64,000 nucleotides of DNA from Hyphomicrobium_A sp044507625 (lineage in GTDB: Bacteria; Pseudomonadota; Alphaproteobacteria; Rhizobiales; Hyphomicrobiaceae): the NCBI GenBank assembly GCA_044507625.1, contig JBIQJE010000005.1, positions 124,001-188,000 on the forward strand, written 5' to 3'. Of the stretch, positions 18,489 to 26,239 are shown one piece after another. A program made the position numbers and the translations under genes. Within the stretch, counting starts at the first letter, position 1, and the number at the start of each line of letters is the position of its first letter. The notes below the pieces were generated by a model. It searched no databases. It was not told the DNA's origin and worked only from the letters and a program-made list of their open reading frames with translations.

Positions 18489-18776
18489 CTACTCCACCAC
18501 CTTCGGCACCACGAAATAATGGTCCTCGACCATCGGCGCGTTCTTGACGATGTCGTCGGCGATCTCGCCGTCGTTGATCACGTCGGGGCGTTTCTTCAGC
18601 TCGATCGGCACGACACGGGTCATCGGCTCAACCGACGATGTATCGACCGCGTTGAGCTGCTCCACCCAATTGAGGATGCCGGACAGCTCCGCCTCGAGGC
18701 CTTTGGCCTCCTCGTCGGAAATTCTGATGCGCGCCAGGCGCGCGATGCGCCGGACCGTCGTCTCGTCGACCCGCAT
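18489..18776 (-). CDS. gatC: Aspartyl/glutamyl-tRNA amidotransferase subunit C
   Basis: 95 residues, usual length. GatC wraps around GatA and stabilises the GatA-GatB interface. Typical elements are VDETTVRRIARLARIRISDEEAKGL at the N-terminus, LSGILNWVEQLNAVDTSSVEPM in the middle and the C-terminal NAPMVEDHYFVVPKVVE. It is first in a gatC-gatA pair, with the 106 bp upstream (18777-18882) separating it from the membrane/spermidine-synthase-like gene on the same strand. Confidence 0.97.
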   Translation of the reverse strand: MRVDETTVRRIARLARIRISDEEAKGLEAELSGILNWVEQLNAVDTSSVEPMTRVVPIELKKRPDVINDGEIADDIVKNAPMVEDHYFVVPKVVE

Positions 18777-18882
18777 GGCTCCTCGCCGTTATGTTGAACG
18801 TCGCTCGGAAGAAATCGCCCGCTCTCTTAGCCCCGTGAGGGAAGACGCGCAACTTGGCCGTCCGCCGTACGTGCGTCCGGCA

Positions 18883-21186
18883 CTAGGACCGCCGCCATTG
18901 CGACAAAAACGGCCCGAGAATGTCGGAAGCATCGTCCGTCCACGGGGAGAGCCCTCCGGCATGGAAATCCTGTGCCCCGTGGAGCGCGCGATAGGCGTCG
19001 AGGGCCAGAGGATCTTTTGCGAATACCGCGATCGTCGAGGTGCTCTGCGCATAGGAGCCCTCCGCCTCGTCGTCCGAGACGATCAGACCCTTCAGCTCTG
19101 GCACGAGCGGGAGCGTCGCGCCGAGCACGCTGTCGAGGTCGAGGTAGCGGTTGGAGATGTGCAGCACCACGACGCCCTCGTCGGTGAGTTTCCGGGCGTA
19201 AAGTTGCAGCGCCTCCGCCGTCATGAGGTGCACGGGTACCGCGTCGGAGGTGAACGCATCGACGATCAGAAGGTCGAAGCTGTTGTCTTCCTCCTTGGCG
19301 AGCGTCAGGCGGGCATCGCCGATCACGGCGTCGAGCTTGGGCTGGCAGTTGGCAAGAAAGGTGAAGTGGTTCGACTTCGATGCGATGTCGACCACGATGG
19401 GGTCGATCTCGAAGAAGCGCCAGGCCTCGTGCTTGCGCGAGTAACAGGCGAGCGAGCCCGCGCCGAGGCCGATAACGCCGAAGCGGCCCGTATCGCCGGT
19501 GGCATCGAGACGCGCCTGGGTGATCTTCACCGCGGCGGCCATGGGGCTGTCGGGGTAATAGTAGGTGCCGGGGGTCACGTCGGCGATAATCTTGCCCTTG
19601 GCGTCGCGGATGCGCTGTGCGCCGTGCAGCGTCGTGCCGTGGGTGAGGATGTTGAAATCTCCCTCCTCGGAGAGGCTGACGCGATAAACGCCATAGTAGC
19701 TGCGCTGCGCCTGGCCGCGCTTCACCGACGACGGCAGCATGACGATGACGGCGAACATCATCAGCACCGCCGTCACCTGACGTGCGCCGTGTCGCCAGAA
19801 CAGCACCGCCGCGACCGCGAGGACGAGCGCGATTACCGGCGTGATGCCCCATTCACCGAACGTATATCCATAGCTGGCGGCGAGGAGCGGGCCGCGCAGG
19901 ATGAGGAGAAGTCCAACGGCGAAGATCGCCAGCATCCAGCTCAGCTCGCGGCGCGGCGAAACGTTCTGCCCGAAGATACCCGGACGGCATGCGAGCGAGA
20001 GCGCGATGAGCAGCGGGTATTCGAACACCTCGGAGAAAATGCGCGGCGCGATGAGCGCGGCGAAGAGGCCGCCGAGGACGCCGCCGAAGGACATCCAGAG
20101 ATAGAATTCCGTGAGGTAGCGGGCCCGCGGCCGGTTGAGGAACAGCGTGCGGTGGGCCATCAGCGCCGCCAGGAAGAACGCGGCAACGCCCGCACTCGCC
20201 GTAAGGGTCCATTTATCGTGCTTGGTCTGCGACAGCTCCAACAGAGCGAAGATGACAGCAGCGAACTGCAATGGACCCAGCAGCCAAATCGGCAGGGGAA
20301 CGCGCGTTTGGAAAGCGAGCACGAACGTCGACAGATAGAGCGCCAGCGGCAGCACCCATAGAAGCGGCGCGGAGGCGACATCGGTCGAGACGTGCGTGGT
20401 AAAGGCGGTGAGCAATGCCGCGGGCACGAGTGCCAGGCCGCACCATGCGGCGCGCTCGCGCCATGTCGGCGGCATGCCGGCGTCCTCGGCGCCCAATTGC
20501 TCGACGACCGCGATGCTTCCCGCGCGGCGGCGCATCAGGACAAAGCAGGCGGCGATGGCCGCGATCAGCACGCAATAGAGAATAGCCCAGTAGCGGCTGA
20601 GCGAGGTGAGACCGAACGCCGGCTCGAGCAGAAAGGGATAGCCGAGCAGAGCGATGAGGCTGCCGAGGTTCGAGGCGCCGTAAAGAAAGTATGGGTCCTT
20701 CGCGTGCGGGTGCCCCGAACGGGCGAACCACGCCTGCAGAAGCGGCGCGTTGGCGGCGACGGCGAAGAACGGCAGGCCCACCGCGACCGTGAACAGCCCG
20801 AGCTGCCACAGGTAGGGGTCGCCCGCGGGCGGCTCGCGCCAGCCCGTCGGCAATCCAATCGGCAGCACGATGAGCGCGAGCAAGGCGACGGCGAGATGCA
20901 CGAAGCCCGTGGACGCCGGAGGCACATTGCGGATCAACAGGTGCGCGTAGGTGTAGCCGGCAAGCAGTGCGGCCTGGAAGAAGAGCAGTGCCACAGCCCA
21001 GACAGACGACGAGCCGCCGAGAACCGGCAGAACCATCTTCGCGAAGATGGGCTGGATCGCGAACAGCAGAAAGGCGGACAGGAAAGTCGTTGCCGCAAAC
21101 AGCAGCAGCGTATTCGCCCCGCTGTGCGACTGTGGAAGGGCGGCGCCGGGCGCCGCAGTTGGCGCCGTGCCATTGCCAACCGACAT
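18883..21186 (-). CDS. Multi-spanning membrane protein fused to a spermidine-synthase-like domain
   Basis: 767 residues. The first about 470 residues contain at least ten hydrophobic segments in a transporter-like arrangement (starting ANTLLLFAATTFLSAFLLFAIQPIFAKMVLP). The C-terminal about 270 residues resemble a SpeE-type aminopropyltransferase/Rossmann fold (FGVIGLGAGSLACYSR; acidic IDPIVVDIA; GDARLTLAKEEDNSFDLLIVDAFTSDAVP). The usual SpeE signature DSxDP is replaced by DAFTSD, so true spermidine synthase activity is doubtful; the pocket may act on another amine or only bind a nucleoside. The ATG at 21184-21186 is chosen (AGGA upstream) over a TTG at 21246. A palindromic repeat lies between it and the divergent ruvX. 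Confidence 0.85.
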   Translation of the reverse strand: MSVGNGTAPTAAPGAALPQSHSGANTLLLFAATTFLSAFLLFAIQPIFAKMVLPVLGGSSSVWAVALLFFQAALLAGYTYAHLLIRNVPPASTGFVHLAVALLALIVLPIGLPTGWREPPAGDPYLWQLGLFTVAVGLPFFAVAANAPLLQAWFARSGHPHAKDPYFLYGASNLGSLIALLGYPFLLEPAFGLTSLSRYWAILYCVLIAAIAACFVLMRRRAGSIAVVEQLGAEDAGMPPTWRERAAWCGLALVPAALLTAFTTHVSTDVASAPLLWVLPLALYLSTFVLAFQTRVPLPIWLLGPLQFAAVIFALLELSQTKHDKWTLTASAGVAAFFLAALMAHRTLFLNRPRARYLTEFYLWMSFGGVLGGLFAALIAPRIFSEVFEYPLLIALSLACRPGIFGQNVSPRRELSWMLAIFAVGLLLILRGPLLAASYGYTFGEWGITPVIALVLAVAAVLFWRHGARQVTAVLMMFAVIVMLPSSVKRGQAQRSYYGVYRVSLSEEGDFNILTHGTTLHGAQRIRDAKGKIIADVTPGTYYYPDSPMAAAVKITQARLDATGDTGRFGVIGLGAGSLACYSRKHEAWRFFEIDPIVVDIASKSNHFTFLANCQPKLDAVIGDARLTLAKEEDNSFDLLIVDAFTSDAVPVHLMTAEALQLYARKLTDEGVVVLHISNRYLDLDSVLGATLPLVPELKGLIVSDDEAEGSYAQSTSTIAVFAKDPLALDAYRALHGAQDFHAGGLSPWTDDASDILGPFLSQWRRS

Positions 21187-21300
21187 CTGCTGTTCCTGCA
21201 CGTCCACCCCTGGCTCACTCACCGGCCCTAAAACGTCCTGCGGCAACTAGAGCACGATCGCTTTTCTTCGAATCGCGATGCGGCTCAGTCTTTTGACTAG

Positions 21301-21350
21301 ACCGATGATCCACGCTTCGGACTGATAGGGTCCGAAGCGATCACGGTCTA
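21301..21350 (+). repeat. Dispersed palindromic repeat, family A (single copy)
   Basis: A 10-bp perfect stem, CGCTTCGGAC (21313-21322) and GTCCGAAGCG (21330-21339), encloses the 7-nt loop TGATAGG. Flanks GACCG-TGAT and ATCAC-GGTC extend it as an imperfect palindrome. Nearly the same unit occurs twice in tandem at 43151-43268. The preceding GAGCACGATCGCTTTTCTTC (about 21249) also resembles the sequence before the tandem copies, so the full element is about 100 bp. Confidence 0.85.
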
Positions 21351-21395
21351 ACCCGCATACTACGGCGAAACTGGTATTCCCAGGCCGGGGAGTAT

Positions 21396-21938
21396 ATGGG
21401 AGCCGGGAGCGGCAACAACGGGCAGGCACCCCTTATGGAAAATCTGACCGTCGGGCGCGAACCGGGGGCGACCACCGAGGACATCGCGGCTTTCGCGGCG
21501 GGCCTTACGGCGCGGGCGCCGCTCATCGGTATCGATGCGGGCACCAAAACCCTCGGGCTTGCCCTGTCGGATATCACACACACGATTGCGTCCCCCCTCA
21601 CCGTCATACGCCGAACAAAATTCAAGGAAGATGCCGCCGAGCTTCTGCGCCTCGCGGCGGAACACCGCATCGGGGGGTTCGTGCTCGGCCTGCCGACAAA
21701 CCTCGATGGCACGTCCGGCCCGCGCGTGCAGGCCACCCGGGCCTTCGCACGCAACGTAAATGCGCTGAGCCCACTGCCGATCCTGTTGTGGGACGAGCGC
21801 CTGTCGACGGCCGCGGCCGAGCGGACGCTGCTCGAAGCCGATACCAGCCGGCGCCGGCGCGCGCAGGTCATCGACAAGCTGGCGGCGACCATCATCCTGC
21901 AGGGCGCGCTCGACCGCATGCGCACGCTGGCGCGCTGA
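21396..21938 (+). CDS. ruvX: Putative pre-16S rRNA nuclease (YqgF family)
   Basis: 180 residues, YqgF/RuvX family with an RNase H-like fold that trims the 5' end of pre-16S rRNA. Signatures: IGIDAGTKTLGLALSD (first metal-binding Asp), VLGLPTNLDGTSGPRVQATRAFA, LLWDERLSTAAAERTL (catalytic Asp/Glu), and DKLAATIILQGALDR. The N-terminus is about 35 residues longer than in most homologues. The ATG at 21396 has GGGGAG three bases before it; an internal ATG at 21435 has no ribosome site. Divergent from the membrane fusion gene, with repeat family A in between. Confidence 0.93.
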   Translation: MGAGSGNNGQAPLMENLTVGREPGATTEDIAAFAAGLTARAPLIGIDAGTKTLGLALSDITHTIASPLTVIRRTKFKEDAAELLRLAAEHRIGGFVLGLPTNLDGTSGPRVQATRAFARNVNALSPLPILLWDERLSTAAAERTLLEADTSRRRRAQVIDKLAATIILQGALDRMRTLAR

Positions 21939-22015
21939 TACCGCGCGATCGCGGCTCTCATTAACTTTGCACGACATCGCCCGCGTGTTTGGAGCGATTA
22001 CAAGCTGCCCGTCCA

Positions 22016-23305
22016 ATGCGCGCCGCAATGGCCTGCAACCTTTCCATCACGCCATCGCTTTGGCTTCTGCCAGATGGCGCGGTGGATCAGTCTATGTCGC
22101 AGGCAACGAAAGTCCTCGGTCGGCGTATCGAAGTCCGCAGCGGTGCGCTGGCGTCACCGCTCTCGGATGAGCGGGAGAACTACGCAGGGCGGTTCTCGTA
22201 TCCCGCGCGCCGGGAAGTCCGCAAGCTGATGCGCTCCTCCTCGCGCCTCGCCGATCTCGCCATCGTTTTTCCCGGCGCGATGTACACGCTGGCGACGCGG
22301 CGGTGTTCGTCCGAAACACGCGATGCGGTGATCGCTCTCGTCGAGGATGGCGCGCCGTTGCGTGCGGTTGCGCGCACGCTCGATCTGCCGCTGTGGCTGC
22401 GCCGCCTGCCGCCGGAGGCGTTCGAGAGCGCCATCGGCCCCGTACCATCGAGCGAAAACTTCACACGCCGCATCGCGACGCGCATGCCTGCTTCGGCCAG
22501 CCACTGCGCGCTGTGGCTGGAGGCAGTCGCCTTCGGAGCGCGCGCCTGCAACGAAGACTTCGCCCTCTGGCTCGCCGATCAGCCCATCTACGCGGAGGCG
22601 GGAGCCCCGGAGAAGATGTTCGGCGTTCTTGCCGCGTACGCCTGGCACTCGCGCGCAACGCAAACCCGACCGCACAGTCTCATCGTGGTGCCTTGGCGGC
22701 CGGAGATCGCGTTCGATACCGCCCTTTGCGCGGCGAAGAGCTGGCTCAACCGCATGCGTCTCACGCTGCAACTCGGCCCCGGCGCCATCACCGATCCATG
22801 GCTGTCGGGCGGGCTGGTGCGCGGCTACACGTTCGTACCGCTGCTCGACCGTACGGAAATTCTCGCCGAGGCGCGGGCGATGCAGAACTGCGCCGACCAA
22901 TACGCAGAGCGCCTCGCCAACGACCGTTGCCGTCTGTTCTCGATCCGGCGCGAGCGCCAGCATGTGGCGACGCTGGAGATCGGCCCGCACGCACGGGAAG
23001 CGGGAATGCTCGCGATCACGCAGCTCAAAGGGCGGCACAATCTCGCCGCGCCGCTCGACGTGTGGCAGGCGGCCTATGCCTGGCTTGCGGCGCAGAGCGG
23101 ACTGCGGCGGCTGCCGGCACGCGTTTCGGTGGAGCGCCAGTTCGACAACGATGCATGGACCCAGCTCATGGCGCCCTATCGCAAGCGCACCGGTGGCGCG
23201 CCGTGGCTGCCCGAGGCGGCGACACAGGCCGTTTTCGATGAATTGAATGCCGAAATGTCGGAGCTTGCCCGCCGCGGCGGCGTCTCGTCGTGGCTTTTCA
23301 CGTAA
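22016..23305 (+). CDS. PcfJ-like domain protein
   Basis: About 429 residues. The C-terminal third carries the PcfJ pattern: EARAMQNCADQYAERLANDRCRLFSIRR, a strand VATLEIG, then MLAITQLKGRHNLAAP. PcfJ-like proteins are found beside mobile-element genes and in chromosomal settings; their biochemical function is not established. The N-terminal two thirds are helical and basic (RREVRKLMRSSSRLADLAIVFP) with no domain that I recognise. Start not settled: ATGs at 22016, 22028 and 22094, and a TTG at 21989, are all in frame; only 22094 has a purine tract (GGTGG) at a useful distance. Located directly after ruvX, followed by two palindromic repeats. No mobility gene is nearby. Confidence 0.7.
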   Translation: MRAAMACNLSITPSLWLLPDGAVDQSMSQATKVLGRRIEVRSGALASPLSDERENYAGRFSYPARREVRKLMRSSSRLADLAIVFPGAMYTLATRRCSSETRDAVIALVEDGAPLRAVARTLDLPLWLRRLPPEAFESAIGPVPSSENFTRRIATRMPASASHCALWLEAVAFGARACNEDFALWLADQPIYAEAGAPEKMFGVLAAYAWHSRATQTRPHSLIVVPWRPEIAFDTALCAAKSWLNRMRLTLQLGPGAITDPWLSGGLVRGYTFVPLLDRTEILAEARAMQNCADQYAERLANDRCRLFSIRRERQHVATLEIGPHAREAGMLAITQLKGRHNLAAPLDVWQAAYAWLAAQSGLRRLPARVSVERQFDNDAWTQLMAPYRKRTGGAPWLPEAATQAVFDELNAEMSELARRGGVSSWLFT

Positions 23306-23402
23306 GTGCTTCCGGAAAAGTGGACACCGGTTTTCCGACCAGAAGCACGCCGGATAGAGAGTGCTTCCGGAAAAGTGGGAGCCAGCTTCCCGGTAGGCGC
23401 AC
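23306..23402 (+). repeat. Dispersed palindromic repeat, family B (two copies)
   Basis: Copy 1 (23306-23348) has outer arms GTGCTTC/GAAGCAC and inner arms CGGAAAA/TTTTCCG. Copy 2 (23361-23402) starts with the same 18 bases (GTGCTTCCGGAAAAGTGG) and is degraded on its 3' side. A related copy in the opposite orientation is at 48793-48835 after clpA. They occupy the gap between the PcfJ-like gene and the convergent acyl-CoA dehydrogenase gene. Confidence 0.8.
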
Positions 23403-23477
23403 GAGCGGTCCGAAGCTAGAGGCGGGCTGCGATTCTATGAAAGCAGAACCATCCTAGAGCCGGCGGCGCATTACCGG

Positions 23478-25151
23478 TCAGCTTCGATTGGGTGAGGCGC
23501 GTTCGATGATCGCGCGCACGTGGGCGTGCTCCAGTCCCTGGCCGTAGGTCTGGCGGGGATCGCCGAAGATGCGCGTCGCGATGAAGGCGTCGGCAACGGC
23601 AGCGGGTGCGTGCGCACGCAGGATCGTCGCCGCGGCGAGCACCGCAAAGCCTTCCACCAGGGTGCGGCCGCGCGCGTCGAGAAGCTTCGGCTCCTGCAGC
23701 ATCCCTTCGATGCGCGCATGGGCGCGGCGCAAGTGCTGGTCGTCCGCAGCGCCGGCCGCCAGCTCGTCCATCACCACCTGCACCGCCGCCGGTTCGCGCT
23801 GGAGCACGCGGGCGACGTCGAGCGCCATGACGTTGCCGGAGCCTTCCCAGATGGAATTGACCGGCACCTCGCGATAAAGGCGCGCCAGCGGGGCCTCCTC
23901 GACGTAGCCGTTGCCGCCGAGGCATTCCATGGCCTCATTCACCAGCGGCGGGGCGAGCTTGCACACCCAGTATTTCGTTACCGGCGTCATCAGACGACGC
24001 CAGGCTGCGGCGCGCGGATCGTGGGCGCGGTCGAAGGCGCGGGCGAGACGGAACGCAAGCGCGGTTGCGGCCTCGACGTCCAACGCCATATCGGCGAGCA
24101 CCTGCTGCATCACCGGCTGATCGACGAGCTTCTTCTGGAATACCGTGCGGTGCTCGGCGTGGTGGATCGCGTTGGCGAGGGCAAAGCGCATCAAACCCGC
24201 GGATGACACGGCGCAGTCGAGGCGCGTGTGCGTCACCATCTCGATGATATTCGCTACGCCCCTGCCCTCCTCGCCGATGGCACGCGCATAGGCCCCATGG
24301 AATTCCGCCTCCGCCGAGGCGTTCGACCGGTTGCCGAGCTTGTCCTTCAGGCGCTGGAGGTGGATCGCGTTCACCGTGCCGTCGGGCAGGAAGCGCGGCA
24401 GCAGAAAGCAGGTGAGACCGCCGGCCGCCTGTGCGAGCACCAGGAACGCGTCCGACATGGGGGCCGACATGAACCATTTGTGCCCCGTGAGGCGATATTC
24501 GCCGCCCGGGCCGCCTCCCTCCACCGGCTCGGCAACCGTGGTGGAAGCGCGCACGTCGGTGCCGCCCTGCTTCTCCGTCATTCCCATACCGAGCGTGATC
24601 GCGGTCTTGGCACCAACCGGCGCAAAGCTCGGGTCGTAGCTGAACGGCAGAATCCTCGGGATCCACTCGGCGGCGATTTCGGGTTGCTGCAGCAGCACCG
24701 GCACGGCCGCACTCGTCATCGTGATGGGGCAGCAATGGCCAGCCTCCATCTGGGCGGCCATATAGAAGGCGCCCGCGCGCGCCACGTGGGCGCCCGGCCG
24801 GCGCACGGCGCCCCTTTTCGCCAGATGGCTCCAGGCGGAGCTGTGCAGGCCTTCGGCGCAGCTCGTGCCCATCAGGGCGTGATAGGCGGGGTGGAACGTT
24901 ACGGTGTCGCGGCGGTTGCCGAACCGGTCATGGGTGGCGAGCTGCGGCTTATGCTCATTGGCGAGACGCGCACGCTCCTGTGCCTCGGCGCTGCCTGCGA
25001 GCAGCCCGAAGGCGCCCAGCGCGCGGACCGCATATCCGCCCCCTTCGCGCTCGACGGCTTCGCCCAGAGCCGCGTCGGACGTAAAGAGGTTCACGTCCTC
25101 GAAGGGGGGCGTCTGATTGAAGACTTGATGCGTATCGGTTGGTGAAGCCAT
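23478..25151 (-). CDS. Acyl-CoA dehydrogenase, AidB-like
   Basis: 557 residues. FAD-dependent acyl-CoA dehydrogenase fold with the AidB-type order: FNQTPPFEDVNLFTSD at the N-terminus, GMGMTEKQGGTDVRAS and YRLTGHKWFMSAPMSDAFLVLA in the middle domain, ANIIEMVTHTRLDCAVSSAGLMR, and ECLGGNGYVEEAPLARLYREVPVNSIWEGSGNVMALDVARVL. The Glu in WEGSGN corresponds to the usual catalytic position. AidB proteins are linked to alkylation defence; many relatives oxidise acyl-CoAs, so the substrate is open. It is divergent from pyrB. Confidence 0.9.
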   Translation of the reverse strand: MASPTDTHQVFNQTPPFEDVNLFTSDAALGEAVEREGGGYAVRALGAFGLLAGSAEAQERARLANEHKPQLATHDRFGNRRDTVTFHPAYHALMGTSCAEGLHSSAWSHLAKRGAVRRPGAHVARAGAFYMAAQMEAGHCCPITMTSAAVPVLLQQPEIAAEWIPRILPFSYDPSFAPVGAKTAITLGMGMTEKQGGTDVRASTTVAEPVEGGGPGGEYRLTGHKWFMSAPMSDAFLVLAQAAGGLTCFLLPRFLPDGTVNAIHLQRLKDKLGNRSNASAEAEFHGAYARAIGEEGRGVANIIEMVTHTRLDCAVSSAGLMRFALANAIHHAEHRTVFQKKLVDQPVMQQVLADMALDVEAATALAFRLARAFDRAHDPRAAAWRRLMTPVTKYWVCKLAPPLVNEAMECLGGNGYVEEAPLARLYREVPVNSIWEGSGNVMALDVARVLQREPAAVQVVMDELAAGAADDQHLRRAHARIEGMLQEPKLLDARGRTLVEGFAVLAAATILRAHAPAAVADAFIATRIFGDPRQTYGQGLEHAHVRAIIERASPNRS

Positions 25152-25279
25152 TTCTGCAGTTTAGCGCGACAGGTGCGGCGCGGTCGCTACCGGCCCTTAA
25201 CGTATTCCCCAGCTGATCTGCGAGCGTCGCTTCAACGCAGTTGCCGAGGTCCCTGAGTCTACCTATACAAACGCCTTTG

Positions 25280-26239
25280 ATGACCAATGCAGTAGCCAAA
25301 GTCGAGCCGCTTCACTTTCCGCACCGCCACCTCCTCACCGTGGAGGGGCTCGGCGCTCAAGAGATCAATTTTCTCCTCGACCTCGCCGACAGCAACGCGG
25401 ACGCCAATCGTCAGGTCGGCAACCGCCGCGACGTGCTGCGCGGGCGCATGCTGATCAACCTCTTCTTCGAGAACTCGACCCGCACCCAGGCCTCGTTCGA
25501 GATGGCGGCCAAGCGCCTCGGCGCCGACGTCATGAACATGAACGTGTCGACGTCCTCGGTGCAGAAGGGCGAAACCCTCATCGACACCGCCGTGACGCTG
25601 AACGCCATGCGGCCGGACATGATCGTGGTGCGGCACCACTCGGCCGGCGCAGTGGAGCTGCTCGCGCAGAAGGTGGACTGCTCGGTGATCAACGCGGGCG
25701 ACGGCTCGCACCAGCATCCCACGCAGGCGCTGCTCGATGCTCTCACCATCCGCCGCGCCAAGGGGCGCGTCGCGGGGCTCACCGTGGCGATCTGCGGCGA
25801 CATTCTGCACAGCCGGGTGGCGCGCTCCAACATCATGCTGCTCAACGCGCTCGGGGCGCGCGTGCGCATCGCGGCGCCCTCGACACTTCTTCCCGCCGCG
25901 CCGGAGCGCATGGGGGCGGAGGTCTTCACCGACATGTGGAAAGCGGTGGAGGGCGCGGACGTCGTCATGATGCTGCGCCTGCAGCGCGAACGCATGGAGG
26001 GATCGTACGTGCCTTCCACGCGGGAATACTTCCACTTCTTCGGGCTCGACCACGAGAAGCTCGCCCGCGCGAAGCCGGATGCCATCGTCATGCATCCAGG
26101 CCCGATGAACCGCGGCGTCGAGATCGCCTCCACCGTCGCCGACCATTCCTCCAGCGTCATCCGCGAGCAGGTGGAGATGGGCGTTGCCGTGCGCATGGCG
26201 GTGCTCGAGGCCCTGGCCCGCAACCTGGCGAAGCGATGA
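25280..26239 (+). CDS. pyrB: Aspartate carbamoyltransferase catalytic subunit
   Basis: 319 residues. Forms carbamoyl aspartate from carbamoyl phosphate and aspartate, the committed step of pyrimidine synthesis. Key sites: FFENSTRTQASFE (carbamoyl-phosphate loop), VSTSSVQKGETL, VVRHHSAGAVELL, DGSHQHPTQALLDALT, and the C-terminal MHPGPMNRGVEI. The ATG at 25280 gives the usual family length; a TTG at 25241 would add 13 residues. Its stop overlaps the start of the dihydroorotase-like gene by 4 bp (ATGA), typical of translational coupling and of a PyrB-PyrC' complex. Confidence 0.98.
   Translation: MTNAVAKVEPLHFPHRHLLTVEGLGAQEINFLLDLADSNADANRQVGNRRDVLRGRMLINLFFENSTRTQASFEMAAKRLGADVMNMNVSTSSVQKGETLIDTAVTLNAMRPDMIVVRHHSAGAVELLAQKVDCSVINAGDGSHQHPTQALLDALTIRRAKGRVAGLTVAICGDILHSRVARSNIMLLNALGARVRIAAPSTLLPAAPERMGAEVFTDMWKAVEGADVVMMLRLQRERMEGSYVPSTREYFHFFGLDHEKLARAKPDAIVMHPGPMNRGVEIASTVADHSSSVIREQVEMGVAVRMAVLEALARNLAKR

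Noticed and set aside
22016..23305. PcfJ-like gene as evidence of an integrated mobile element
   Set aside because: No integrase, relaxase, phage gene or attachment-site duplication nearby; base composition matches its neighbours.
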